Shown here: in pieces, positions 1 to 8,879 of the stretch | Layout of the letters: each line of letters starts with the position of its first letter | How positions within the stretch are numbered: the stretch's first letter is position 1 | Assembly (NCBI GenBank): GCA_947626945.1 | Contig: CANQUC010000001.1 | Coordinates: 97,365 to 161,364 of the forward strand | Origin: an uncultured Lachnospiraceae bacterium | GTDB taxonomy: Bacteria; Bacillota; Clostridia; Lachnospirales; Lachnospiraceae | Reading direction: 5' to 3' | Length of the DNA: 64,000 nucleotides | The notes under the pieces: model-generated | The model's input: the letters and a program-made list of their open reading frames with translations, nothing else | Told to the model about the DNA's origin: nothing | Databases searched by the model: none | Made by a program: the position numbers and the translations under genes

Positions 1-1
1 C

Positions 2-493
2 TGCGATATGGTAGCAAGAGAGCAGATGCACTATGCCCAGTGTCTGGCAGGCATGGCATTTTCCAACGCACTTCTTGGCATCGTTCATTCCATGGCGCAT
101 AAGACCGGCGCTGCGTTCTCTACCGGACATATTCCTCACGGATGCGCAAACGCAATCTATCTTCCTTATGTAATCAAGTACAATGCAAAGGATCCTGTTG
201 CCGCGGCGCGTTATGCGGAGATCGCAAGAAGAATGGGTCTGGACGGCACTTCACAGAAAGCGCTGATCAACAGCCTCTGCGCAAAGATCGATGAATTCAA
301 CGTGAAGCTGAACATCCCCAAAACACTGAAAGATTTCGGCATCAACGAAGAGGAGTTCAAGGAGAAAGTTGCCAAGATCGCTGAACTGGCAGTTGGCGAC
401 GCATGTACAGGCTCCAATCCCCGTGCCATTGATCCGGCTACGATGGAGAAGCTGTTCACCTGTACATACTATGGAACAGAAGTAGATTTCTGA
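2..493 (+). CDS. Iron-containing alcohol dehydrogenase, C-terminal part (AdhE-like)
   Basis: The gene is cut by the left edge of the window; 163 residues of the C-terminal half are visible, in the frame whose first full codon begins at base 2. The HSMAHKTGA and GHIPHGCANAIYLPYVI stretches carry the two histidines that, with an upstream Asp and His, bind iron in family III alcohol dehydrogenases. The DACTGSNPR and TYYG endings resemble the C-terminus of bifunctional AdhE, which reduces acetaldehyde to ethanol with NADH. Whether an N-terminal aldehyde dehydrogenase half exists cannot be seen. The next gene converges on it and no clear terminator separates them. A 12-mer repeat discussed in the findings overlaps the stop codon. 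Confidence 0.9.
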   Translation, partial: CDMVAREQMHYAQCLAGMAFSNALLGIVHSMAHKTGAAFSTGHIPHGCANAIYLPYVIKYNAKDPVAAARYAEIARRMGLDGTSQKALINSLCAKIDEFNVKLNIPKTLKDFGINEEEFKEKVAKIAELAVGDACTGSNPRAIDPATMEKLFTCTYYGTEVDF

Positions 494-501
494 TGTGCTG
501 A
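490..501 (+). repeat. CTGATGTGCTGA repeat, copy 1
   Basis: This 12-mer overlaps the stop codon of the alcohol dehydrogenase. The same 12-mer occurs at 32357-32368 and 59743-59754, each time at or just past a stop codon. Here it is followed by ATCAG, giving a small CTGAT/ATCAG hairpin (490-494 with 504-508). Confidence 0.5.
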
Positions 502-517
502 AAATCAGGCATGTCTT

Positions 518-1252
518 TCAGATCCAGGCCCCGTCCAGGGTAATCACCTGTCCGGTGAGATAGGCGGGAGAATGGACCAGCTGTAACATCAGATCGGCAG
601 CCTCCTTTGGGGTGCCGGCGCGGCCTGCAGGTATTTCCTCGGTGAGTGCCTGCAGGTCTTTTTTGTCCAGCTGCCGGTTCATATCGGTGTCGATCAGGCC
701 GCAGGCAATGGCGTTTACGCGGATGCCGCTGGGAGCCAGCTCCTTTGCCAGAGCTCTGGTCAGAGCGTTCAGGCCGCCTTTTGAGGCAGAGTAAGCCGCC
801 TCACAGGAAGCGCCTACCTGTCCCCACACAGAAGAAACATTGAGGATATGGCCGCTTTTCTGTGCCAGCATGTAGGGAATGGCCAGCTTGGCGCAGTAGA
901 AAGCGGAGGAAAGGTTGGTGCCGATCACCTGTTCCCACTGCCTGGGAGACATCTGGCTTAACAGCCCCACATGACTGATGCCCGCGTTGTTGATCAGCAG
1001 ATCCACGCCGCCAAACCGTTCTTCGGCGGCGGCAAACAGCTCCCGGCAGAATGCGTAGTCGGATACGTCTCCCTGTATGGGAAGACATTGGACAGGACAG
1101 GTTTCTGTCAGCTGTACGCAAAGCTGTGACAGCAGCCTGCCGTTTGTTTTACAGTTGAGTACCAGATGCCACCCGTCCTTTGCGAACGCTTCTGCGGCAG
1201 CCCGTCCGATGCCCCGTGAGGCGCCGGTGATCAGCGCGGTTTTTTGTTTCAT
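518..1252 (-). CDS. SDR family NAD(P)-dependent oxidoreductase (FabG-like)
   Basis: This is a classical short-chain dehydrogenase/reductase of 244 residues, the usual length. TGASRGIG near residue 9 is the Rossmann cofactor motif, NNAG lies near residue 88, the catalytic Ser is in NVSSVWGQ and the YSASK motif carries the catalytic Tyr and Lys. Such enzymes oxidise or reduce a secondary alcohol or ketone; the closest named relatives are 3-oxoacyl-ACP reductases, but no fatty-acid genes are nearby, so the substrate is unknown. The ATG at 1252 was chosen because AAAGGGA lies just upstream and the Rossmann motif starts within ten residues. The open frame extends to 1537 but the extra residues are unlike the family. 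It is divergent from the flavoprotein at 1435. Confidence 0.88.
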   Translation of the reverse strand: MKQKTALITGASRGIGRAAAEAFAKDGWHLVLNCKTNGRLLSQLCVQLTETCPVQCLPIQGDVSDYAFCRELFAAAEERFGGVDLLINNAGISHVGLLSQMSPRQWEQVIGTNLSSAFYCAKLAIPYMLAQKSGHILNVSSVWGQVGASCEAAYSASKGGLNALTRALAKELAPSGIRVNAIACGLIDTDMNRQLDKKDLQALTEEIPAGRAGTPKEAADLMLQLVHSPAYLTGQVITLDGAWI

Positions 1253-1374
1253 GGGAATCCCTTTCTTGATCTGTTCTGGAATATTACATTCATTATAGAT
1301 AACTATACGGTTCCCGCGGATTTTTTGCAAGAAAAACTTGCGGAAGGGGAAAAACAGAAAGAAACGTATCATTC

Positions 1375-1403
1375 TTGAAAAAACAGGGAAAACATGATAA
1401 CAT
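1375..1403 (+). promoter_or_regulatory. Promoter for the 1435 flavoprotein gene
   Basis: TTGAAA (1375-1380), a 17-base spacer and TAACAT (1398-1403) form a plausible sigma-A promoter. It lies upstream of the GGAGG ribosome binding site at 1424-1428. Confidence 0.5.
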
Positions 1404-1434
1404 AAAACAAGTATATACAGACCGGAGGCACAGG

Positions 1435-2361
1435 ATGTATGATTTGATAATTGTGGGCGCAGGCCCCGCAGGAGTTTCCGCAGGCATTTACGCCAGGCGG
1501 GCCAGACTGAACGCTGTCGTGCTGGAAAAGCAGCCAATGAGCGGCGGACAGGTGATCAATACTTACGAGGTAGACAATTACCCGGGGTTGCCAAAAATCA
1601 GCGGAATGGAGCTGTCTGACCGGTTCCGGGAGCACGGGGAAAAGCTGGGCGTTTCCTTTGCCCAGGGCGACGTCAGCCAGATTCTTCCGGATGCGGGCTT
1701 TTATAAGGTGGTCACCCATGAAAAAACCTATGAGACAAAAACGGTGATCCTTGCCACAGGCGCCGCTCACCGGAAGCTGGGCGTAAAAGGAGAGGAAGCC
1801 CTTGCGGGAATGGGCGTTTCCTATTGCGCCACATGCGACGGCGCGTTTTTTAAAAACCGCACCGTGTGCGTGGTAGGAGGCGGTGATGTGGCGGTGGAAG
1901 ACGCCATCTTTCTTGCCAGGATCTGCAAAAAGGTTTATCTGATCCACAGAAGAGATGAGCTGCGGGCCGCCAGAGTTCTTCAGGAGAAGCTGTTTTCCCT
2001 GGAAAACGTGGAAGTGCTTTGGGATACGGTGGTGGAAGAGATCTGCGGCAGCGACATGGTGGAAGAGGTGGCTCTTTATCATAAGAAGAAAGACTGCCAT
2101 GACAGGCTGGCCGTGGACGGCGTTTTTGTGGCAGTGGGCATTACCCCCAATTCCGAAACATTTCGAGGGCTGACGGCTCTTGATGAAGGCGGGTATATTG
2201 TGGCGGGCGAAGACGGCGTTACAGACGCGGCCGGGATTTTCGCGGCCGGGGACGTGCGGACCAAGCAGCTGCGGCAGATTCTCACAGCGGCCGCCGACGG
2301 AGCCAACGCGGTTACGTCTGTACAGGAATACCTGATTCGTCTGCAAAGTCAGGAGGCCTGA
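1435..2361 (+). CDS. trxB: Thioredoxin-disulfide reductase family flavoprotein
   Basis: 308 residues, the usual length for low-molecular-weight thioredoxin reductase, which passes electrons from NADPH through FAD to thioredoxin. GAGPAG (residues 8-13) is the FAD-binding motif, CATC (131-134) the redox-active disulfide, GGGDVAVEDA the second dinucleotide site, and the FAAGD motif near the C-terminus binds FAD. The ATG at 1435 has GGAGG seven bases upstream. No thioredoxin gene is next to it, so a paralog that reduces another partner or uses ferredoxin is possible; the CATC signature supports a disulfide reductase rather than a ferredoxin-NADP reductase. The upstream region (1253-1434) is shared with the divergent SDR gene. 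Confidence 0.88.
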   Translation: MYDLIIVGAGPAGVSAGIYARRARLNAVVLEKQPMSGGQVINTYEVDNYPGLPKISGMELSDRFREHGEKLGVSFAQGDVSQILPDAGFYKVVTHEKTYETKTVILATGAAHRKLGVKGEEALAGMGVSYCATCDGAFFKNRTVCVVGGGDVAVEDAIFLARICKKVYLIHRRDELRAARVLQEKLFSLENVEVLWDTVVEEICGSDMVEEVALYHKKKDCHDRLAVDGVFVAVGITPNSETFRGLTALDEGGYIVAGEDGVTDAAGIFAAGDVRTKQLRQILTAAADGANAVTSVQEYLIRLQSQEA

Positions 2362-2488
2362 GTAAATACTGCATAAAAATAGAAAAAGAATCTGATTATT
2401 GTTTATATAATTATGACAAAAAACTCCATATTTCTTTCAAATTATTACGAAATTATGATAAAAATACCAAAAAAACCGATGGAAAGTG

Positions 2489-2517
2489 TTGACATTACCG
2501 GGCTGTCATGGTATGAT
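2489..2517 (+). promoter_or_regulatory. Promoter for the NlpC/P60 protein gene
   Basis: TTGACA (2489-2494), a 17-base spacer and TATGAT (2512-2517) make a near-consensus sigma-A promoter. It ends about 80 bases before the start codon. The rest of the 2362-2596 gap is AT-rich and shows no gene. Confidence 0.75.
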
Positions 2518-2596
2518 TGCACTGTGTGTTGTAATAGTTTTGTAATAAGTCAGATGATAAATTGCAAAAAAATTGAAAGGAAGTATGGAGGTTCGT

Positions 2597-3973
2597 ATGA
2601 GAAAGTTAGTCATTAGGACGACTGCCTGCTGTGTGCTCAGTACCTGCCTTGTCATTGGCGGAGCGGTACTTGGCAGCGCAAAAAACACAGATGCAGATCT
2701 TCCTACAGTTGGTATCGCTGGTTTGTTGAGCGACTACTGTGCTACCGACTCAAAGCTGCCCAGTGCAGGCGTAACACTTACTTTAGATGAATATGCAGTT
2801 TTATCGGCGGATACAGATCTGATCAATTCTGTTTCCAAGGTAAGCGAAGAGTACAGATCATTGGTGATTGCTCAGGTTGACGGCTATGTGAACGTCAGAG
2901 CAGCGGCAAATGAAAACGCGGAGGTTGTGGGCAAGCTGTATAACAACGCGGCCGCAACAATTCTGGAAAAGGCAAACGATTGGTACAAGATCACTTCCGG
3001 TAATGTGATCGGTTATGTGAAAAAGGACTGCGTTGTAGAAGGAGAAGAGGCCCAGATGGTGGGCGAATCCATTGGAACCCGGATCGCTACCGCCGGCGGG
3101 GCGCTGCAAATTTACGCGGCAATGGATCCCTCTTCAGAGGTACTGTTCAACGTAGAGCCCAACGAGACAATGAAGGTTCTGGAAGAGCTTGACGGATTTG
3201 TCCGTGTAATGTATGCGGATAAAGAGGGTTATGTGCTGAAAGACAGCGTGAATCTGTCCACGAAGTTTTCCCAGGCTGAGACATTAGAAGAGGAAGCCGC
3301 AAGGATCCAGGCAGAGGAAGCTGCCGCCAAGGCACTGGCTGAGGCTGAGGCCGCAAAGGAAGCCGCCAAAGCCGCTGAGGCAAAGGAAGCCGCAGAGGCT
3401 GCCGAGAATGCCAGAAAGGCCGCTGAGGCTGCTGCAAAAGCAGCGGAACAGCTGAAAGCAGAGGAAGCCGCTCAGGCTGCCAGAGAGGCCGCAGAGGCCG
3501 CGGAAGCAGCTGAGGCCGCAAGACAGGAAGCAGCGGAAAGAGAAGAAGAAAAAGAGCAGTCTTCCAGCAAGTCTTCCGAAAGCTACAACAGCGCGGAAAG
3601 CTATTCCAACTCCTCTAAGGGTCAGCAGATCGCGAACTACGCGCTGCAGTTTGTGGGCAATCCTTATTCATGGGGCGGGACAAGCCTGACCAACGGCGCC
3701 GACTGTTCCGGATTTGTATTGTCCGTATTCAATGACTGCGGTGTAAGCGTTGCGGGAAGAACTGCGGCGGCTCAGTCCACAGGAGGGACAAGCATTTCTG
3801 CCGGACAGCTGCAGCCCGGTGACCTTGTATTCTACACAAGCGGCGGAAGAGTAAGCCATGTGGCGATCTACATCGGCGACGGCCAGATCGTACATGCCGC
3901 AAACTCCAGAAAGGGCATCATCGTATCAAGCTACAATTATCAGACCCCTTATAAGTTTGTGAGATACTATTAA
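2597..3973 (+). CDS. Secreted SH3-domain and NlpC/P60 peptidoglycan hydrolase
   Basis: 458 residues. An N-terminal signal peptide is followed by two bacterial SH3-like domains (about 84-143 and 158-218), a long Ala/Glu/Lys-rich helix or coiled coil (about 228-325) with an EAA-type repeat, a Ser-rich linker, and a C-terminal NlpC/P60 domain. The domain has the catalytic Cys in DCSGF (about 370), a His in SHVAIYIG (about 420) and a further His in VHAAN (about 432). These enzymes cleave D-Glu-diamino-acid links in cell-wall peptides, so this is probably a cell-separation or wall-remodelling enzyme. The ATG at 2597 was chosen for GGAGG at 2587-2591; an in-frame ATG at 2585 and TTG at 2573 are alternatives. 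It is a single-gene unit between a good promoter and a strong terminator. Confidence 0.92.
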   Translation: MRKLVIRTTACCVLSTCLVIGGAVLGSAKNTDADLPTVGIAGLLSDYCATDSKLPSAGVTLTLDEYAVLSADTDLINSVSKVSEEYRSLVIAQVDGYVNVRAAANENAEVVGKLYNNAAATILEKANDWYKITSGNVIGYVKKDCVVEGEEAQMVGESIGTRIATAGGALQIYAAMDPSSEVLFNVEPNETMKVLEELDGFVRVMYADKEGYVLKDSVNLSTKFSQAETLEEEAARIQAEEAAAKALAEAEAAKEAAKAAEAKEAAEAAENARKAAEAAAKAAEQLKAEEAAQAAREAAEAAEAAEAARQEAAEREEEKEQSSSKSSESYNSAESYSNSSKGQQIANYALQFVGNPYSWGGTSLTNGADCSGFVLSVFNDCGVSVAGRTAAAQSTGGTSISAGQLQPGDLVFYTSGGRVSHVAIYIGDGQIVHAANSRKGIIVSSYNYQTPYKFVRYY

Positions 3974-3987
3974 AAACTGTCATGAAG

Positions 3988-4018
3988 CACCTCCGGTGAA
4001 AACCGGAGGTGTTTTTTT
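3988..4018 (+). terminator. Rho-independent terminator of the NlpC/P60 gene
   Basis: A 10-bp stem CACCTCCGGT / ACCGGAGGTG with a GAAA loop is followed by seven T residues. Confidence 0.92.
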
Positions 4019-4107
4019 GATTGGAATCCGCGGGCCGTTTGGATGCTTTCGTGCAAATTGCACAATTTTGGTTTTTGATGTGTTTTTTTGTGGCTTTTTG
4101 AATAGAG

Positions 4108-4178
4108 TTATCCACATGATGTTTTGCTGGAAAAAAGGCGGTTTTAAGTTATGCACGGAGTTATCCACATTATCCACA
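4108..4178 (+). promoter_or_regulatory. DnaA-box cluster
   Basis: Three perfect TTATCCACA boxes lie on the same strand at 4108-4116, 4161-4169 and 4170-4178, the last two directly abutting. A near-match TTATGCACG is at 4149-4157. The cluster is followed by T-rich and A-rich sequence. DnaA binds this nonamer. No dnaA, dnaN, gyrB or rpmH gene is in the window, so this is more likely a DnaA titration or regulatory cluster than the main chromosomal origin. It lies in the 4019-4482 gap, which has no gene. Confidence 0.7.
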
Positions 4179-4282
4179 GATTTTTTTGTCAATTTTTTTG
4201 TTTTTTTTGGGAAGAAAAAGAATAAAAGTTTTGGTTAATTGTGATAAAAATGGTTTAAATCCGAGAAAATTGGAAAAATCTA

Positions 4283-4337
4283 TTGACAAATAAGAAGTCA
4301 AAATATGACAAAATCAGGTAAAAATTGTTTCACAATT
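4283..4337 (+). promoter_or_regulatory. Inverted repeats upstream of the 4483 gene
   Basis: TTGAC (4283-4287) faces GTCAA (4297-4301), and AATTG (4323-4327) faces CAATT (4333-4337) across five bases. TTGACA at 4283 could also be a -35 element, but no convincing -10 is spaced correctly. These are possible operator sites in the gap before the sialidase-fold gene. Confidence 0.3.
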
Positions 4338-4482
4338 CTGCAATTTATGACAGCACCAGCGGGACCGCGTAGGAAATCTCCGGGGCAAACAAAAAAGATA
4401 CGGAAAGGTGACTTGCGCATCAGGACGGATTCGATTAAAATATACATAGATTTTGTTTTGTGAGAAAGGCAGGAGAAGCGGT

Positions 4483-6339
4483 ATGAATCATCAGGATTTT
4501 TTCAGCGGAGATCTGATCCGCTGTCATAATCAGGTAAAAGCGGATGTGCGGTTTCAGGACGGCGCTTTGCCTCACGCGGTGGGAACCCACTGCTTTCAGG
4601 TAGTGCGGGCCTGCAGGGAGGTTTCCCGTTCTGTGGACGGATTTGGCTGGACCTATAATCACGCGGCCATGATCGCCTATTGGAGAGGCCATTTTTATGT
4701 GGATTATCTGTCAGATCCGGTCAGCGAGCATGTGCCTCCCTCTCAGACGCTGATTGCCCGTTCAAAAGACGGCGCCAGATGGACAAAGCCGGTTGTGCTG
4801 TTTCCCCCTGCCTCTGTTTTGAGCGCGCCTTACATAGGACCGAAAAAGGAGCTTCTCACAAAAGAGCTGGTGGAATGTGTCATGCACCAGCGGATGAGTT
4901 TTTTTGTATCCTCTGACGACCGGCTGCTGGCCACGGGATTTTACGGGATCGCTCCCGACCATACCATTGCCCCAAACAACGGCTATGGGGCAGGCCGGGT
5001 AGTGCGGGAGGTTTATGAGGACTTTACCTTTTCTCCCATTTATTTTCTGCGTTTCAACGAAAAGGGAGGCTACACCCGGGAAAACACCGGCAATTATCCC
5101 CATTATACGGAAAGCGGGGATCCGGGATTTGTAAAGGCCTGCGATGAGCTTTTGTCAAACCGCCTGGTGACACAGCAGATGTGGGAGGAGGAACGGCTGG
5201 ACAAGGAGTTCTTTACCCAGCCGGGAGCGGAAGCCCTTTCCTACTATACCGCTCCGGACGGAGACGTGATCGGGGTTTACAAGAAATCCCTGGTGACCAG
5301 CTCTCCCGATAAAGGGGAAACCTGGACGCCCCTGAAAGTCAACAATTCCATTGAAACCTCTACCGGCAAGGTCTGGGGACAGAGAACCTCTGACGGCAGA
5401 TACGCCCTTGCCTACAATCCCACCACAGACAGCGCCCACCGCTGGCCCATTGCGGTCATATCCGGCGACAATGGCCGGGACTTTGACAATCTTCTGGCGG
5501 TGACCCCGGAGGTGTCTCCTCATAAGTATGCCGGACTTTACAAAAATCTGGGCCCCCAGTACATCCGCGGAATTGTGGAGCAGAATCCGCAGCCACGGGA
5601 TGGAAAGATGTGGCTTGCCTACACGGTAAATAAGGAGGACGTATGGGTCAGCGCGGTTCCCGTCCCCCTGCGGGGAGCGGAAACGGAGGAACTCAAAGAA
5701 GATTTTACCGGCAGACAGCCCTCGGGATTTGCGGAGGGCTGGAATCTCTACTCTCCTTTGTGGTCGCCGGTGCGGGTGGAAAAGGCGCCGGATGGCCGTG
5801 GATGTCTGGCTCTTTGGGACAGCGATCCCTATGACCGCTGCAGGGCCATGCGGGTATTTCCCGCCAAAGAAGCCTTTACGGCGCAAATTGAGCTGTCGGC
5901 GGATGGAAAGGATGACCGGACGGCGTTTACAGTGGATGTACAGGACGACCGGGGCTGCCCCGCTCTGCGGTTTTATTTTCGAAACGACGGCATGGTGATC
6001 GTAAAAAACGGCGGCCGTTATGATGAATTCTGCGCTTATGAAAAAGGAAAGCCGCTGACGGTAACTTTGCGGGGAAACCGCTACCGGAACCGCTATACGG
6101 TGGAGCTTGCGCAGAATGGAAAGACCGCAAAGGCCGGATTCAACTTCAATCTTTCCGTAAAGAGCCTGGAGCGGATTTTGTTTACCTCTAAGACCACCCT
6201 GCCTTTCAACACCCTGGAAGACTGCGGAAAGTGGGGAGATCTGGGGGATCTGGAGGCGGCCGACGTGCCTCTTTCCATGGGAAAAATGGAGATTTACCGT
6301 GTTTGTGTCAGTGACCTTTCTCTGGAGGAAGAAATTTGA
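4483..6339 (+). CDS. Sialidase-fold (BNR repeat) beta-propeller protein, cytoplasmic
   Basis: 618 residues without a signal peptide. Asp-box motifs mark a sialidase-type beta-propeller: SKDGARW (residues 94-100), a perfect SPDKGETW (274-281) and a variant SGDNGRDF further on. The C-terminal third (about 400-618) looks like a beta-sandwich. The fold is shared by sialidases and other glycan hydrolases, but I cannot see the arginine triad with confidence, so the substrate is unknown; hydrolysis of an imported glycoside is an inference. The ATG at 4483 has AGGAG nine bases upstream; the open frame begins at a TTG at 4453. Its stop overlaps the TTG start of the following ABC gene by four bases, implying coupled translation. 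Confidence 0.75.
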   Translation: MNHQDFFSGDLIRCHNQVKADVRFQDGALPHAVGTHCFQVVRACREVSRSVDGFGWTYNHAAMIAYWRGHFYVDYLSDPVSEHVPPSQTLIARSKDGARWTKPVVLFPPASVLSAPYIGPKKELLTKELVECVMHQRMSFFVSSDDRLLATGFYGIAPDHTIAPNNGYGAGRVVREVYEDFTFSPIYFLRFNEKGGYTRENTGNYPHYTESGDPGFVKACDELLSNRLVTQQMWEEERLDKEFFTQPGAEALSYYTAPDGDVIGVYKKSLVTSSPDKGETWTPLKVNNSIETSTGKVWGQRTSDGRYALAYNPTTDSAHRWPIAVISGDNGRDFDNLLAVTPEVSPHKYAGLYKNLGPQYIRGIVEQNPQPRDGKMWLAYTVNKEDVWVSAVPVPLRGAETEELKEDFTGRQPSGFAEGWNLYSPLWSPVRVEKAPDGRGCLALWDSDPYDRCRAMRVFPAKEAFTAQIELSADGKDDRTAFTVDVQDDRGCPALRFYFRNDGMVIVKNGGRYDEFCAYEKGKPLTVTLRGNRYRNRYTVELAQNGKTAKAGFNFNLSVKSLERILFTSKTTLPFNTLEDCGKWGDLGDLEAADVPLSMGKMEIYRVCVSDLSLEEEI

Positions 6340-8324
6340 ATCAAAATTATCATGAAATGCCCGGAAGACCCGGGCAGCCGGGCCCAAAGGGCAGACCGGA
6401 CAGCCAAAGACGACCGGGCCGGGAGGGCAGACCGGACAGCCAAAGACAACCGGGCCGGGAGGGCAGGCAAAGCGGTCCGTCAAATCCCGGCAGAGAGCAG
6501 GGGCCCCCTGGCGGTAAAAACGCGTTTTTAAGCAGCTTTCAGTGCCTGTGGCGGATCGCGAAATATTTCAAACCGTATATTCCGTCTCTGATCCTGATGG
6601 GTTTTACCTATCTGGGTGTGGCGGTCTGCAATATGGCATATCCTTACTTAAACGGTACCCTGCTTTATGACCGGATTCTTGCCAAAAATCCTGAGATCCT
6701 GAAGTTTCTCAGACTGCCCGGTGGCCGTTTTGCCGTCGCGCTGGGACTTTTGGTGATCGCCATGGCAGTTACCAAGCTGTTGATCCAGTTTTTACAGGCG
6801 GTACAGTCCTATGTAAACGCGAAGATCGTGCCGCTGGTGATCCTGGAACTGGAAAATCAGATCTTTCATTCTATGGGGGAGCTGTCTCTGCGGTTTTTCT
6901 ACAGCAACCGAACCGGCGGGCTGATGACCCGCATATTAAGCGACGCTACCCAGGTCACCGGATTCTTTATCGACTTTCTTCCGGAGATCCTCACACAGGT
7001 TCCCACCCTCATTGCCACCTGCGTGATCATGTTTGTGCTGGACTGGCGTCTGGCGCTTGTGTCTTTGTGCCTGCTTCCGGTGATGGCGATGGTTCACCTG
7101 ATGATGATGGGCAGGGGACATGTGCTGTTCAGCCGCAGGCACCGGGCGGAAAGAGAGATCACCGCAAAGCTCAACGACAACATCACCGGCGTTCGGGTGG
7201 TAAAATCCTTTGGTCAGGAGCAGCGGGAGATCCGATCCTTTGGCAGGGTCAATCAGGAGGTGCAGGACGCGGAGGTTGCCATCACGGTTAATTTCAACAA
7301 GGTAAACGGCGCCTACACCTTTCTGGAAAACATGATCAATCTGCTGGTCTGGGCCTTTGGAAGCTGGCTGGTCCTTGGCAGTGAAAATATTAGTTACGGA
7401 CACCTGATCACCTTTGCCAGCTATGTAACTCAGCTGAATCCCATGATGCGGCTGGCGGCTCAGGCCTCCCGGCAGTGGGTGGCCAGCATGAATTCCGCCG
7501 CCAGAGTCTTCTCTATTATTGACGCGGAGCCTGAAATCAAAGAAAGCAGTCATCCGGTGTCGCCGGAGCATTTCCGGGGACGCATCGACATCAACCGGGT
7601 GACCTTTGGATATGAGCCGGGAAGACCGGTTCTGAAAGACATTGACCTGCATGTGGAGCCCGGAAAGATGATCGGCATAGTAGGGCGCTCCGGCGCGGGA
7701 AAGACCACCCTGGTGAACCTGATCTCCCGCCTTTACGAGGTAGAACAGGGCAGCATCGCCATTGACGGCATCGATGTGAGAGACTTTTCTTTTCAGGAAC
7801 TGCGGCGGAATGTGTCCATGGTTTCTCAGGAAACCTATATTTTTATGGGAACCGTGGCGGAAAATATTGCCTATGCCAAGCCGGGTGCCACCATGGAAGA
7901 AATCATCCGGGCGGCGGTAATGGCAAGCGCCCATGATTTCATCTGCCGGATGCCGGATGGCTATGACACGGTGGTAGGCGCTTCCGGGAGAACCCTGTCC
8001 GGCGGAGAACGGCAGCGGATCTCCATTGCGCGGGCCATTCTGGCAGATCCCAGGATCCTGATCCTGGATGAGGCCACGGCGGCGGTGGATACGGAGACAG
8101 AGCGGGCCATTCAAAAATCCATTGCCTATCTGAAACAGAACCGCACCACGCTGTCCATTGCCCACAGGCTTTCCACGCTGCGGGACGCGGATTACCTTGT
8201 GGTCATTGAGCATGGCAGGATTGTGGAGGAAGGCACCCATGATCAGCTTTTGGCGGAGAATGGCGTTTTTGCTCATCTGATGGAACTGCAGACTACGGCG
8301 CTGGCCATGAGAGGGCTGGAATAA
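6336..8324 (+). CDS. ABC exporter, fused membrane and ATPase domains, with Pro/Gly-rich N-terminus
   Basis: 662 residues. Residues 8-58 are a low-complexity Pro/Gly/Arg tail with two 12-residue repeats, encoded by two 36-bp direct repeats. Then comes a six-helix exporter membrane domain (about 75-390) and an ATPase domain with Walker A GRSGAGKTT, signature LSGGERQR, Walker B ILILDEAT and the H-loop in AHRLS. A TTG at 6336, eight bases after GGAGG (6324-6328), is the likely start and overlaps the previous stop; an ATG at 6357 is an alternative. With the DUF1854 gene and the second exporter it forms a three-gene cassette, so the two half-transporters probably form a heterodimer. The exported substrate is unknown. 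Confidence 0.88.
   Translation: MNQNYHEMPGRPGQPGPKGRPDSQRRPGREGRPDSQRQPGREGRQSGPSNPGREQGPPGGKNAFLSSFQCLWRIAKYFKPYIPSLILMGFTYLGVAVCNMAYPYLNGTLLYDRILAKNPEILKFLRLPGGRFAVALGLLVIAMAVTKLLIQFLQAVQSYVNAKIVPLVILELENQIFHSMGELSLRFFYSNRTGGLMTRILSDATQVTGFFIDFLPEILTQVPTLIATCVIMFVLDWRLALVSLCLLPVMAMVHLMMMGRGHVLFSRRHRAEREITAKLNDNITGVRVVKSFGQEQREIRSFGRVNQEVQDAEVAITVNFNKVNGAYTFLENMINLLVWAFGSWLVLGSENISYGHLITFASYVTQLNPMMRLAAQASRQWVASMNSAARVFSIIDAEPEIKESSHPVSPEHFRGRIDINRVTFGYEPGRPVLKDIDLHVEPGKMIGIVGRSGAGKTTLVNLISRLYEVEQGSIAIDGIDVRDFSFQELRRNVSMVSQETYIFMGTVAENIAYAKPGATMEEIIRAAVMASAHDFICRMPDGYDTVVGASGRTLSGGERQRISIARAILADPRILILDEATAAVDTETERAIQKSIAYLKQNRTTLSIAHRLSTLRDADYLVVIEHGRIVEEGTHDQLLAENGVFAHLMELQTTALAMRGLE
6389..6460 (+). 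repeat. Two 36-bp tandem repeats in an ABC exporter N-terminus
   Basis: Units at 6389-6424 and 6425-6460 are nearly identical and are followed by the start of a third (GGGCAGGC). Each encodes 12 residues of the form GRPDSQRxPGRE. The period keeps the reading frame, so copy number can change without a frameshift. Confidence 0.85.
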
Positions 8325-8365
8325 AGCCCTTTCAGAGCCGGACAAAGAGCAGGCAGGAGGAAGCT

Positions 8366-8854
8366 ATGGAATTGTTAAACAGCAGCAATATGAAAGTGGA
8401 AAAAACCGCGGGCGGGTTTCTGAACGTGACTGTGAAAGGAACTGTCTATGAAAACATTAAGCTTGTGCGGACCTTTCCGTTTACGGCCCCAAACCGGTTT
8501 ATTTCCGTGAGAATGTCCGATGAGGACAGCAGAGAGATCGGGCTTATTGACGATCTGGAAAAAGATTTTGCGGGAGAGGCCCGGGCCTGTCTGCAGGAAG
8601 AGCTGGAGATCCGCTATTTTACCCCGGTGATCACAAAAGTGATCAGCGTAAAGGATCAGGCGGGATGCTCCTATTTTGAAGTAGATACAAATGCGGGGGT
8701 CTGTAATTTTGCCATTCGCTCCAATGAAAACGCTTTTATGAAGCTGTCAGAGACACGGGTGATCATTGAGGATCTGGAAAACAACCGGTATGAGATTCCC
8801 GATCTGAACAAGCTGACCTCCAAGGAACGAAAAAAACTGGATATTTTCCTGTAA
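8366..8854 (+). CDS. DUF1854 family protein
   Basis: 162 residues, soluble, matching the DUF1854 type by its overall pattern: an N-terminal beta-rich part with FPFTAPNRFISVR, then EIGLIDDLEKDF and a C-terminal IPDLNKLTSKERKKLDIF tail. The family has no proven biochemical role. In other genomes it sits beside ABC exporters and has been labelled as linked to cyanophycin metabolism; no cyanophycin gene is seen here. It lies between two exporters, 42 bases after the first and 25 before the second, so it is probably an accessory part of that transporter. The ATG has GGAGG at the correct distance. Confidence 0.75.
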   Translation: MELLNSSNMKVEKTAGGFLNVTVKGTVYENIKLVRTFPFTAPNRFISVRMSDEDSREIGLIDDLEKDFAGEARACLQEELEIRYFTPVITKVISVKDQAGCSYFEVDTNAGVCNFAIRSNENAFMKLSETRVIIEDLENNRYEIPDLNKLTSKERKKLDIFL

Positions 8855-8879
8855 AAGCCGGGAACGCGGGGTTTGCCAT

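Noticed and set aside
4108..4480. Main chromosomal origin
   Set aside because: The DnaA boxes fit, but no dnaA, dnaN, recF, gyrB or rpmH gene is nearby, unlike Bacillota origins. Kept as a DnaA-box cluster.
5155..6483. 442-residue minus-strand frame
   Set aside because: Antisense to the sialidase-fold gene and starts inside the repeated Pro/Gly tail of the exporter; the repeats explain its regular N-terminus.
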